DNA from: Candidatus Falkowiibacteriota bacterium
GTDB taxonomy: Bacteria > Patescibacteriota > Patescibacteriia > Patescibacteriales > GWC2-42-12
Direction of reading: 5' to 3'
Assembly (NCBI GenBank): GCA_016208065.1
Contig: JACQYU010000089.1
Location: forward strand, 1-10,476
Length of the DNA: 10,476 nucleotides
Part shown: positions 1 to 6,304 of the stretch, piece by piece
Layout: each line of letters begins with the position of its first letter
Position numbering within the stretch: position 1 is the stretch's first letter
Program-made: the position numbers and the translations under genes
The notes under the pieces: model-generated
The model's database searches: none
Seen by the model: the letters and a program-made list of their open reading frames with translations, nothing else
What the model was told of the DNA's origin: nothing

Positions 1-392
1 ATCTCAATATATTTTTTTTCCGCCAAATCCAATTCATCTCGTTTTTTTAATTCCTCGGCTTGAGAAAATAATTGATCAATCGCTTCCGGGCCATCAGTCC
101 TAAAATTTTCCTGATAAACATTTTTCGCTTGATAAAGTTTATTTAATTTTGATTTTAAATAATCACCGGCCGATTGGCTAAGCGGCGCTAAAACCCTGCC
201 TGTTTTAGACCAATATTTTATAATATTCCTTTTTAGACGATTGGAAACAATCCTTTCTTTAAATTTAGCCTCTTTTTCCGCCGGTATATTTTCTACGTCT
301 AAAGCCGCCAAAACAGAAAATTTTCTGCTGACAATAACAATAATCAAACTTAAACTAATTAAAATTAATAATAAAGGAATTATATTATACAT
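1..392 (-). CDS. Membrane-anchored protein with TPR-like segment, 3' end cut by window edge
   Basis: The reading frame is open from an ATG at 392 to the left edge of the window, giving 130 residues with no stop, so the C-terminus is missing. Residues 4-22 (IIPLLLILISLSLIIVIVS) form one hydrophobic segment, followed by a basic stretch, as in an N-terminally anchored protein with a soluble domain behind it. Residues about 103-130 (EAIDQLFSQAEELKKRD, then LDLAEKKYIE) have the spacing of a tetratricopeptide repeat helix pair. TPR proteins usually act as protein-binding scaffolds; the partner here is unknown. The start lies 10 nt downstream of the aldolase stop codon, so it is probably the last visible gene of the tpi-fba transcription unit. 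No Shine-Dalgarno sequence is visible. I do not recognise a specific family. Confidence 0.72.
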   Translation of the reverse strand, partial: MYNIIPLLLILISLSLIIVIVSRKFSVLAALDVENIPAEKEAKFKERIVSNRLKRNIIKYWSKTGRVLAPLSQSAGDYLKSKLNKLYQAKNVYQENFRTDGPEAIDQLFSQAEELKKRDELDLAEKKYIE

Positions 393-402
393 AAAATATT
401 TT

Positions 403-1278
403 CTAGGTTTCTATTTTATTGCCAACGGCTCGGCCGGCGCTGCCAAATAATTTCATTTTGCCAAAAACCACCCTTTCAATTGCCGCGATTGTCGGTTTTA
501 ATAAATTTCTCGGATCAGCCTCTTCTCTATTTTTTAAACAGACCTCAATTAAAGTCCGGCAAAAAGCAATCTTTAAATCAGTGCCGACATTAATAATATT
601 CACGCCTTCTTTTATGGCTTTTTTTATTTTCGCGTCTAAAACACCGGAGCCGCCATGCAAAACAAAAGGTATCTTTACCTTGTCTTTTATGGCTTTGAGC
701 AAACTAAAAACGATGTCTTCATTGGCGTGTATGCCGTGCGCCGTGCCGATAGCCGCCGCTATGGTATCAACTTTAGTCTCTTTAACAAATTTAATAACTT
801 CTTCCAGCTTGGCCAGCGGTATTTCTTTTAATTTGCTTTTTATGTCTCCATGCGAACCGACAATGGCGCCAACCTCTCCCTGAACCCAAACGTTTTTAGC
901 GTGAGCCACCTTTACAACATGTTTGGTTAAATTAATATTTTCATCCAAAGCCAAATTGGAAGCATCGATGTGCACCGAGCTAAAACCGGAGCTAATACAT
1001 TCAAAAATAGTGTCAAAATTAGTGCCATGATCAAGATGCAAAGCTATTGGTACGCTGGCCGCCACATTTTTAGCAACCGTGGAAACTATATGAGTAATCG
1101 GTTTAAGGCCCATATATTCTATGGCGCTTTCGGAAACCTGAATTATAGCCGGCGAATCGGCCTTAACCGCCGCCCGAGCCACCCCTAAAACTGATTCCAA
1201 ATTGGTAATATTAAACGCCCCGATGGCATAATTATTCTTTTTAGCCTCCGAAACCAAATCTTTTATGTGGACAAGCAT
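403..1278 (-). CDS. fba: Class II fructose-1,6-bisphosphate aldolase
   Basis: This cytosolic zinc enzyme cleaves fructose-1,6-bisphosphate to DHAP and glyceraldehyde-3-phosphate, or runs in reverse. I chose the ATG at 1278 (291 aa, starting MLVHIKDLVSEAKKNNYAIGAF). The frame is open to an ATG at 1329, but the extra 17 residues are unlike the family and are encoded by a repeat-like spacer. In 291-aa numbering, LHLDHG holds the catalytic Asp (about 83) and a Zn-ligand His (84). IDASNLALDENI matches the family's IDGSHLPFEENI, VQGEVGAIVG carries the acidic ligand (about 135), GTAHG and LHGGSG carry the other histidines (about 181 and 208), and NVGTDLKIAF binds substrate phosphate. Length is normal for the family. 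The gene follows triosephosphate isomerase, which acts on its product. No Shine-Dalgarno sequence is visible. The family call is secure; the substrate could also be tagatose-bisphosphate, but the glycolytic context favours FBP. Confidence 0.93.
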   Translation of the reverse strand: MLVHIKDLVSEAKKNNYAIGAFNITNLESVLGVARAAVKADSPAIIQVSESAIEYMGLKPITHIVSTVAKNVAASVPIALHLDHGTNFDTIFECISSGFSSVHIDASNLALDENINLTKHVVKVAHAKNVWVQGEVGAIVGSHGDIKSKLKEIPLAKLEEVIKFVKETKVDTIAAAIGTAHGIHANEDIVFSLLKAIKDKVKIPFVLHGGSGVLDAKIKKAIKEGVNIINVGTDLKIAFCRTLIEVCLKNREEADPRNLLKPTIAAIERVVFGKMKLFGSAGRAVGNKIET

Positions 1279-1290
1279 AATGCAATTTGT

Positions 1291-1355
1291 AATTACGAAC
1301 TGCCAATCATACCTGCCGAAGCCGGACAAGCAATTAATAAAGCTAATTCGTAATT
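1291..1355. repeat. Imperfect inverted repeat in the tpiA-fba spacer
   Basis: AATTACGAA (1291-1299) and TTCGTAATT (1347-1355) are exact inverted copies. Between them is TGCCGAAGCCGGA, a short GC-rich segment in an AT-rich spacer. The spacer lies inside a transcription unit and can be read through as a spurious N-terminal extension of the aldolase. It may be a small intergenic repeat; only one copy is recognised in this window. Confidence 0.4.
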
Positions 1356-1362
1356 TTTAATT

Positions 1363-2130
1363 TTAATTAACAATTGATTTAGCTACTTTATAAAACTCCT
1401 CAGCCTTTAAGCTTGCTCCGCCGACCAATAAGCCGTCCATATTTTCCAGATTGGCAAAGCTTTTAACATTTTTTGAATTAATGCTGCCGCCGTAAATTAC
1501 GCTGAAATTTTTACTGACTACCCGCATGCCAAACATATCATTTAAGGCCAATTTTATAATTTTATGCGCGTATTCGGCTTCGGCCGGATCAATCGCCGTA
1601 CCTGTGCCTAAGGCCCAAACCGGCTCATAGGCAACTATTACTCTTTGTTCGCCGAAAACATCTATACCTGACAGAGCCTGCTGCAGCTGCTCCACCAAAA
1701 CAAAATCCCGCTTATCAGATTCTTTTTCTTCTAGCGTCTCGCCGATGCAAACTATAGGCGTCAATTTTTCCGTTTCCATAACCGCTCTAACTTTTTTATG
1801 GATCATTTCATAGTTTTCAAACAGATATTTTCGCCGATCGCTATGGCCTAAAATAACGTATTTGCAGCCGACTTCCGCCAGCATGTCAGCAGATATCTCG
1901 CCGGTATACATGCCCTTATCCTCCCAAAAAACATTTTGCGCGCCTAAAATGGCTTTACCGCCTTTTAATATTTTTTCTACTTCGCTTAAAGCTAAAATTG
2001 ATGGGCAGACGACTACCTCGCCTTGATCAAAGCCGGAAAATTTTTCTTTCATTTCTTTAGCTAAATTAACGCTCTCGGCTAAATTCAAATTCATCTTCCA
2101 GTTAGCAATGATATATTTTTTTATTGGCAT
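1363..2130 (-). CDS. tpiA: Triosephosphate isomerase
   Basis: Interconverts DHAP and glyceraldehyde-3-phosphate in the cytosol (glycolysis/gluconeogenesis), as a TIM-barrel dimer. The 255 residues match the usual family length. All catalytic landmarks are present: ANWKMN with Asn10 and Lys12; ILGHSDRRKY with the electrophilic His at 96; AYEPVWALGTG with the catalytic Glu at 169 followed by the flexible loop 6; and the phosphate grippers YGGSI (213-217) and LLVGGASL (234-241). The start at 2130 places MPIKKYIIANWKMN directly at the N-terminus, as expected. The gene has a good promoter about 45 nt upstream and is followed after 84 nt by class II aldolase, so the pair probably forms one glycolytic transcription unit. 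The leader is AT-rich with no Shine-Dalgarno sequence. Confidence 0.96.
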   Translation of the reverse strand: MPIKKYIIANWKMNLNLAESVNLAKEMKEKFSGFDQGEVVVCPSILALSEVEKILKGGKAILGAQNVFWEDKGMYTGEISADMLAEVGCKYVILGHSDRRKYLFENYEMIHKKVRAVMETEKLTPIVCIGETLEEKESDKRDFVLVEQLQQALSGIDVFGEQRVIVAYEPVWALGTGTAIDPAEAEYAHKIIKLALNDMFGMRVVSKNFSVIYGGSINSKNVKSFANLENMDGLLVGGASLKAEEFYKVAKSIVN

Positions 2131-2175
2131 ATTGATTATTTAATTTTTAATTTTAGTTAATCTTTTTCTATGGCT

Positions 2176-2205
2176 ATTATATCATATATCCAACGGTAAA
2201 ACCAA
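2176..2205 (-). promoter_or_regulatory. Sigma-70-type promoter for tpiA-fba
   Basis: On the minus strand, TTGGTT (2205-2200) is followed after 18 nt by a perfect TATAAT (2181-2176). Transcription would begin near 2169, leaving a leader of about 40 nt before the tpiA ATG at 2130. It begins right after the carboxypeptidase reading frame ends at 2211, where a new transcription unit would be expected. Confidence 0.65.
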
Positions 2206-2210
2206 CGCGC

Positions 2211-3252
2211 CTACGGCTTATTATTATAATACAAATCCACTAATTTTCTGGTTAAGCCAAAACGGTCGGCTTCACTGCCGGCGCCTAAAACCACGGTAAC
2301 AACGGTCCGGCCGTCAGCGCCTTTGAATTTACTGACCAGACAATAGCCGGAAGAATTGATAAAACCGGTTTTGCCGCCTAAAATATTAACGCCGCCTACC
2401 GGAAAAATATTTAATAATTCGTTGGTGGCCATGATAATCTTTTTTTTACCCTGTTCAGTGGTAAATTCATATTTTTTAGTTAAAGAAGCTCGGTTGATTT
2501 CATCCGCGGCTAAAGCGATATTGGCAAACTCGGCGATTTCGCGGGCGGTTGAAATATTCGCGTCTTTAAGGCCAACGGCATCAACTATTCTGGTATTTTT
2601 AAAACCAAGCTCTTTTATTTTATTATTAACCTTTAAAACAAATTCTTCTTCGGCCACACCGGTTGAACTTACTAAGGCTGTCCGAACCTACTAAGCTAAA
2701 ATAAAATAAATCTTTTATTTTTACCCTGTCGCCGGTAAATAGATAAATTTTTCCGCCTTCGCGCTTATCTCCGGCTTTAATTTCGTAAATCGTCTCCCAG
2801 CCGGGGTTATAATCTAAGAAAGTATAGGCTGTGAAAAGCTTGGTTATACTGGCTATGGACCAAGCTCGATCAGGCCTTTTGGAAAAAAATAAATTATCGC
2901 TTTGGCAGTCCAAAATCGCCCCATTTTCAGCCGCTAAATCAAAACTAACCGTTTTGGCCGCTAAATCTTTGCTAGGGCTTTGCGGCAATTTTTGCGCCCG
3001 CAAGTTAAATTGAGGCAATGGCGGTAAAGGCAAGGATTTAACTTCTTCCATTACCTTAATTATGGCTTGGTTAAAATTATTTCCTTCCTCAACCATAATT
3101 TCTCCCGCCGCCTGATATTCGCTGACGCCTAAAATCAAACCGGCCTTAACCGGATTAACATTTTCGGAGGCTAAAAAATCAACCGGAATTATCAGGCTTA
3201 AATTTAAAAAAATAGTTGAGATTAACAAGCTAATGGCGGCCGGTATTAACAT
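2211..3252 (-). pseudogene. D-alanyl-D-alanine carboxypeptidase (peptidase S11, PBP5-like), frameshifted
   Basis: S11 enzymes trim the terminal D-Ala of peptidoglycan pentapeptide at the outer membrane face. The N-terminal part (ATG 3252, frame to 2626) has a hydrophobic segment at residues 3-24 and a linker, then WSIASITKLFTA with the SxxK nucleophile Ser135-Lys138. It runs to FSLVGSD (residues 186-191), where the family continues SDN... and ALV.STG. Instead the frame changes: ALVSSTGVAEEEFV continues in the frame of 2211-2657 and leads to the third motif GGKTG and a normal C-terminus. Aligned with the family pattern, about 14 nt seem to be missing near 2676-2680, removing the Asn of SxN and a few residues. 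The N-terminal frame then reads 17 unrelated residues before its stop. The gene follows scpB after 15 nt. It may be a real lesion or an assembly error; rescue by initiation at the GTG at 2657 seems unlikely because SxxK would be absent. Confidence 0.82.
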
Positions 3253-3267
3253 GCTTGATTATTTAAT

Positions 3268-3819
3268 TTAATTTCTAGGCTCATTTTGCTTTAACATCTT
3301 ATCAATTGAATCGTCTTGATGCAACTTCTCATAATCGGGTAATTCTTTAATATCGTTTAAACCGATGAAACGGATAAAATCGAAAGTCGCCGTATAATAA
3401 ATTTCATTTTTCTTTTTATCTGGCTTGCCCTCAATTAAGCCGCGTAAAAGCAAATTTCTTAAAATCAAAGCGCAATTTACTCCCCTAATCCTGTCCAAAT
3501 CAATTTTTGAAACCGGGCCGCGATAAGCAATGATGGTTAAAGCTTCCAAACTCGGCCGGGATAGCTCGCCCGTGGTTTCGTCTTTAATGAATTCTTGGAT
3601 AATTTTAGCGTTCTCCGGCGCTCTTACCATCTGATATTTTAAACCATCCTTAATAATTTGCACGCCGGCCTGATTATTTTTATAATCAGCTAAAAGTTCA
3701 TCCGCGTTTTTTATAATTTCTTTTTTGTCCGCCTTTATTAAGTCAGCCAGCTGGCTCGCGGCCATTGGCTTGGCGGAAATAAATAATAGAGACTCTATTT
3801 TACTCTTAATAGTACTCAT
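3268..3819 (-). CDS. scpB: Segregation and condensation protein B
   Basis: ScpB is the winged-helix kite subunit that binds ScpA and regulates the SMC-ScpA ring in chromosome condensation and segregation. The 183 residues are typical. Residues 4-18 (IKSKIESLLFISAKP) match the usual ScpB start. The family signature LSRPSLEALTIIAYRGPVSK followed by IDLDRIRGVNC occupies about 86-116 and carries the second winged helix, and YYTATFDFIRFIGLNDIKELP at about 145-165 is the conserved C-terminal block. The ATG at 3819 gives the expected N-terminus. It lies 43 nt downstream of scpA and 15 nt upstream of the carboxypeptidase, all on one strand, so the three are probably co-transcribed. No Shine-Dalgarno sequence is visible. 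Confidence 0.94.
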   Translation of the reverse strand: MSTIKSKIESLLFISAKPMAASQLADLIKADKKEIIKNADELLADYKNNQAGVQIIKDGLKYQMVRAPENAKIIQEFIKDETTGELSRPSLEALTIIAYRGPVSKIDLDRIRGVNCALILRNLLLRGLIEGKPDKKKNEIYYTATFDFIRFIGLNDIKELPDYEKLHQDDSIDKMLKQNEPRN

Positions 3820-3862
3820 AATTATTAATTAATAATTTGCCATTGGAAATTTGTCATTTTGA

Positions 3863-4564
3863 TTATATTCTATTTATCTCAATCTCCCCGAACATCTCCG
3901 CCTGCCCGACCGTAATATCCCTTTGTTTGATTAACTCCAGCATAGCCAGAAAACTAACGATTATTTCGGTTTTATTTTTCGCGTTGGCTAAAATATGGTT
4001 AAAGCTTATTTTTATCTTTTCCAGCAGAATCTGCTGAATCGCTAAAATTTTATCTTCAATATTGACTATTTGCTCTAATTTTTTTTCCTCTAACGCTTCC
4101 AACGGCTTAATGCTTTTAATTGTTTCATTAAACACGGCGCATAAATCGGCCGCCTTTAAATTTTTTGGCGGCGAAAATAAGCGCGCGCTGGCTAAAAATG
4201 CCTGGCGGTTGAATTCGCGAGCGAAGCTAAAATGCTTCTTTCCGATAATCACCTCAATTTTTTTAGCCGCTTCTAAAAATTCTTTGTACATTTTTAACTG
4301 CTGCTCAAATTCCTGAATTTCCTCTTCCTCCTCGCCCTTTAAAAACGGCAAAAGCGCCCGGGATTTTATTAACAATAATTTCGCGGCCACTACTAAAAAA
4401 TCAGCCAGCTCCTCCGGCTTTAAATTATCCGAATTTCTGATATATTCAATATATTGGTCGGCGATTTTAGCCAAGCTGATTTCGGTAATATCCATTTCTT
4501 CTTTTTCAATCAATTGCAAAAGCAGGCCAAGCGGGCCTTCAAATTTATCTATTTTAAAATTCAT
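3863..4564 (-). CDS. scpA: Segregation and condensation protein A
   Basis: ScpA is the kleisin that bridges the SMC heads and binds a ScpB dimer. The 233-residue product starts with the diagnostic kleisin N-terminus FEGPLGLLLQLIEKEEMDI (8-26). This is followed by the helical segment LADFLVVAAKLLLIKSRALL (about 53-72), an acidic linker rich in Glu, and a C-terminal winged helix around FLAMLELIKQRDITVGQAE. Length is normal. The ATG at 4564 sits directly before the conserved N-terminus. Immediately upstream is a GTCATTGCGAG-type repeat element, so any promoter lies in or near it; I saw no convincing one. scpB follows after 43 nt. Confidence 0.94.
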   Translation of the reverse strand: MNFKIDKFEGPLGLLLQLIEKEEMDITEISLAKIADQYIEYIRNSDNLKPEELADFLVVAAKLLLIKSRALLPFLKGEEEEEIQEFEQQLKMYKEFLEAAKKIEVIIGKKHFSFAREFNRQAFLASARLFSPPKNLKAADLCAVFNETIKSIKPLEALEEKKLEQIVNIEDKILAIQQILLEKIKISFNHILANAKNKTEIIVSFLAMLELIKQRDITVGQAEMFGEIEINRI

Positions 4565-4572
4565 ACAAATAT

Positions 4573-4710
4573 TGTCACTGCGAGAAGCCTGTAATCAGGC
4601 GACGAAGCAATCTCACGCGCAATTTAATAAAATAAACCTACTTTTCAGAAACAACCTATTAATTCAAAAAATAGTACGCGAGATTGCTTCGCTTACGCTC
4701 GCAATGACAT
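4573..4710. repeat. GTCATTGCGAG-type inverted-repeat element, copy 1
   Basis: The left end reads TGTCACTGCGAG and continues to GACGAAGCAATCTCACGCG (4573-4619). The right end is its imperfect inverted copy, CGCGAGATTGCTTCGC then GCTCGCAATGACA (4677-4709). The arms enclose about 60 nt of AT-rich sequence. A second copy of the same design is at 9610-9711. Repeats built on GTCATTGCGAG...GAAGCAATCTC are widespread in bacterial intergenic DNA and behave like non-autonomous, mobile hairpin elements; mobility here is inference. It separates the deacylase block from scpA. Confidence 0.75.
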
Positions 4711-4728
4711 AACAAAACTCACTTACTG

Positions 4729-4791
4729 TTATTTCTTCTTAGTCGGTTTTTTCTTAACCGGTTTTCTTGCGCCGCAGCAGCCACATGACAT
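4729..4791 (-). CDS. Possible 20-residue Cys- and Lys-rich peptide
   Basis: An ATG at 4791 opens 20 codons closed by TAA. The peptide begins MSCGCCGARKP and continues with a Lys/Pro/Thr tail, so it has three Cys within residues 3-6 and eight Lys in the last eleven residues. The start is 27 nt after the deacylase stop codon on the same strand. There is no Shine-Dalgarno sequence, but neither do the neighbouring host genes have one. The composition is non-random: a metal- or redox-type CxCC head on a nucleic-acid-like basic tail. A frame this short can arise by chance, so the call is tentative and no function is assigned. Confidence 0.35.
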   Translation of the reverse strand: MSCGCCGARKPVKKKPTKKK

Positions 4792-4818
4792 AATTTTATA
4801 GTTTAATTATTAATTAAT

Positions 4819-5343
4819 TTATTTATTTTTCTTCGCTAAAACCAATTTCTTTTTAACTCCGAAACTGCCTAAAACAACATTTTCCAATTTAATAAAATCT
4901 TTAACCGCCATTTCCACCGAATGGTTAAAACTGCCCGATGAAAATATGGCTTTTTTAGCTTTGGCTAAACTTTTTTCCATAACCACAGGCAGTTTATGCA
5001 AGCCGCCAAAAGCGCTCATGGCGCCGGCTTTAACTTTTAATAATTTTTCCATAACTTCTTCGCCGGGAATTTTAACCATTTTTATCTTTTTACCGGCGGC
5101 TTTGCTGATTTCGCCCGATAATTTTTTAAAATCCAAATTATTATCAGCCGGCAAAATCGCCAAATAATAATTTTTATCCGCCGCCACCAGCAAAGTTTTC
5201 ATCACTTCATTCAGCTTTTTACCCATGGTAACGGCCGTATCATAGGCCGTGTACACGGTTTTATGTTCTAAAATATTATGCTTAACTCCGGCTTTCTCTA
5301 AATATTTAGCTAATTTTTGAGGAAATTTTGTTATTTTTGCCAT
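4819..5343 (-). CDS. YbaK/EbsC-family aminoacyl-tRNA deacylase
   Basis: Members of this family hydrolyse mischarged tRNAs (for example Cys- or Ala-tRNAPro) in trans, or serve as an editing domain in ProRS. The 174-residue product is a stand-alone single domain. Recognisable blocks are the N-terminal KLAKYLEKAGVKHNILEH, where the strand and helix begin. NEVMKTLLV follows, with a Lys at about 49 in the position of the catalytic lysine of the family. Then come LAILPADNNLDFKKL (61-75), AMSAFGGLHKLPVVMEKSL in the substrate-binding loop region, and SSGSFNHSVEM near the C-terminus. The ATG at 5343 fits the domain start. The C-terminus ends in a Lys-rich tail. It follows the terminator of the OMP-decarboxylase-like cluster and has its own -10-like box 16 nt before ATG. 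The tRNA specificity cannot be read from the sequence. Confidence 0.85.
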   Translation of the reverse strand: MAKITKFPQKLAKYLEKAGVKHNILEHKTVYTAYDTAVTMGKKLNEVMKTLLVAADKNYYLAILPADNNLDFKKLSGEISKAAGKKIKMVKIPGEEVMEKLLKVKAGAMSAFGGLHKLPVVMEKSLAKAKKAIFSSGSFNHSVEMAVKDFIKLENVVLGSFGVKKKLVLAKKNK

Positions 5344-5359
5344 AAATTTATGTTTAAAA

Positions 5360-5376
5360 ATTATACCGTAATTATA
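5360..5376 (-). promoter_or_regulatory. Candidate -10 region(s) before the deacylase gene
   Basis: Two TATAAT hexamers occur on the minus strand, at 5376-5371 and 5365-5360. The nearer one is 16 nt before the ATG, so a transcript from it would be almost leaderless. No good -35 box is visible at 16-18 nt, and the region is AT-rich, so this is a weak call. Confidence 0.35.
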
Positions 5377-5411
5377 ACTTAAAAATAGTTTTAAGGCAAA
5401 AATTTTTAAAC

Positions 5412-5437
5412 GTCATCCCCGCGAAAGCGGGGATCCA
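5412..5437. repeat. GTCATCCCCGCGAAAGCGGGGATCCAG-like hairpin repeat
   Basis: ATCCCCGC (5415-5422) and GCGGGGAT (5427-5434) form a perfect 8-bp stem closed by a GAAA tetraloop. It is preceded by GTC and followed by CCAG. Similar intergenic repeats are known in many unrelated bacteria. It is much richer in GC than the surrounding spacer, and neither side has a T-run, so it does not look like a simple terminator. Confidence 0.65.
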
Positions 5438-5465
5438 GAAATTCAACCTAATTCACCATCTACAT

Positions 5466-5508
5466 AAAAAAACCGGCCTCAATTCGCTTTAAGCGAACGG
5501 GCCGGGTT
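5466..5508 (-). terminator. Rho-independent terminator of the OMP-decarboxylase-like cluster
   Basis: AACCGGCC (5471-5478) pairs with GGCCGGGTT (5500-5508, one bulged G). A second stem, TTCGCT/AGCGAA (5483-5488 with 5492-5497), stacks inside with a 3-nt loop. Reading the minus strand, the hairpin ends in a run of seven T (5472-5466). It begins about 20 nt after the phosphoribosyltransferase stop codon, so it closes the transcription unit that starts upstream of 8391. Confidence 0.82.
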
Positions 5509-5528
5509 GAAATTGTTTCGTCTCCTTA

Positions 5529-6251
5529 TTATTTTTGCATGGACGCCTTAAGCACGTTCCACTGCTGTTTCGGCTTCCAAGCAATCTTCCCTCGAGCAAT
5601 CAGATCAGCCACAGCCAGGTCATCCTGACGATACTGTTCGGACGGCTTGAATATGGCTGAAATAACCGAGTAACCTTGCCACCCTTGCCACCTTTCAGTT
5701 TCCGAGCGATTAACCGCGCAGAGAATGCATAAAAAATTTGCACCTGCATTGGTAATCAGCTTAACCGCCTTTTCGGTCGTGGAAAAATTGTTACAAACAT
5801 CTTCTATGATGGCCACTCTGTCGCCGGGATAAATTTCATGCCGGTCAATTACCAGCTCCGACATCTCTTTAAGGCCCTTTGCCGGATCGGCTAAAGCAAT
5901 AATTTTTTTCTCAGCAAAAATCGTACGGCATCTAAGCAAACGGCCGACATCGCCTGACAGAAGTATCCCGCCCATAGGCATACCGATAACAACCGTGGGG
6001 ATTTTGGAAAATCTCTCGCAAACGCTTCTGACCAAAATTCCGGCGAAAAAATTGCGAATTTTTTGGTTTTGTTCCGCTTTGGCGAAATTAAAATATTCCG
6101 GACCGACCCATTGTTTCTCTTCGCCATCTGCGGTTTTGTACTTGCCGGCATAAGCCACCAATGGACCGAGAATTTTGCCTGCTTGATCTCTCGGACTTTC
6201 GTAATAGCCGCCGCAATTTTTTAAAACATCCAAAGGTTTTTTATCAGACAT
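5529..6251 (-). CDS. Orotate phosphoribosyltransferase-like protein with altered PRPP loop
   Basis: Type I PRTase fold. The family member PyrE joins orotate and PRPP to make OMP. Across 240 residues the order is OPRT-like. VVIGMPMGGILLSGDVGRLL (about 87-106) matches the GxxxGG block. TIFAEKK (110-116) matches the OPRT 'AEK' strand. PGDRVAIIEDVCNNFSTTEK (142-161) is the PRPP site, and LCAVNRSE resembles the following 'VDRSE' strand. The acidic pair Glu150-Asp151 is present, but the usual (T/S)TG(G) after it is replaced by NNFSTT. The N-terminal 60 residues, including GGYYESPRDQAG, are probably a family-specific lid. The ATG at 6251 is fixed by AAAGGAG 7 nt upstream. It is last in the cluster, 53 nt after the type 2 decarboxylase-like gene, and a terminator follows. 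OPRT activity is plausible, but a different base substrate is possible. Confidence 0.72.
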   Translation of the reverse strand: MSDKKPLDVLKNCGGYYESPRDQAGKILGPLVAYAGKYKTADGEEKQWVGPEYFNFAKAEQNQKIRNFFAGILVRSVCERFSKIPTVVIGMPMGGILLSGDVGRLLRCRTIFAEKKIIALADPAKGLKEMSELVIDRHEIYPGDRVAIIEDVCNNFSTTEKAVKLITNAGANFLCILCAVNRSETERWQGWQGYSVISAIFKPSEQYRQDDLAVADLIARGKIAWKPKQQWNVLKASMQK

Positions 6252-6258
6252 AATTTGT

Positions 6259-6265
6259 CTCCTTT
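6259..6265 (-). promoter_or_regulatory. Strong Shine-Dalgarno of the phosphoribosyltransferase gene
   Basis: AAAGGAG on the minus strand, 7 nt before the ATG at 6251. It settles the start and contrasts with the SD-less genes outside the cluster. Confidence 0.75.
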
Positions 6266-6304
6266 CTCACTTTTTCGGTTATTCTCCAAACGCGCGATGT
6301 CGGC

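Noticed and set aside
419..883. Plus-strand 154-aa frame
   Set aside because: It lies fully within the conserved aldolase gene on the other strand and its translation has no recognisable domain.
1279..1329. Upstream ATG giving a 308-aa aldolase
   Set aside because: The 17 extra residues (MSGFGRYDWQ...) do not match the family and are encoded by an inverted-repeat spacer. The internal Met gives the standard N-terminus.
2211..2657. Separate 148-aa gene starting with GTG
   Set aside because: Its sequence is the C-terminal part of the S11 carboxypeptidase and lacks the nucleophile. It is treated as the second part of a frameshifted gene.
2660..2690. Programmed ribosomal frameshift in the carboxypeptidase
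   Set aside because: No slippery heptamer or stimulatory hairpin is seen, and residues including the catalytic Asn are missing. A deletion explains this better.
2356..2694. Plus-strand 112-aa frame
   Set aside because: It is the antisense shadow of the carboxypeptidase coding sequence.
4565..4730. CRISPR array suggested by repeated GAAGCAATCTC words
   Set aside because: The words are the two inverted arms of one element, not regularly spaced direct repeats with spacers.
5891..6151. Minus-strand 86-aa frame
   Set aside because: It overlaps the phosphoribosyltransferase gene in another frame and lacks a ribosome-binding site, unlike the real genes of this cluster.
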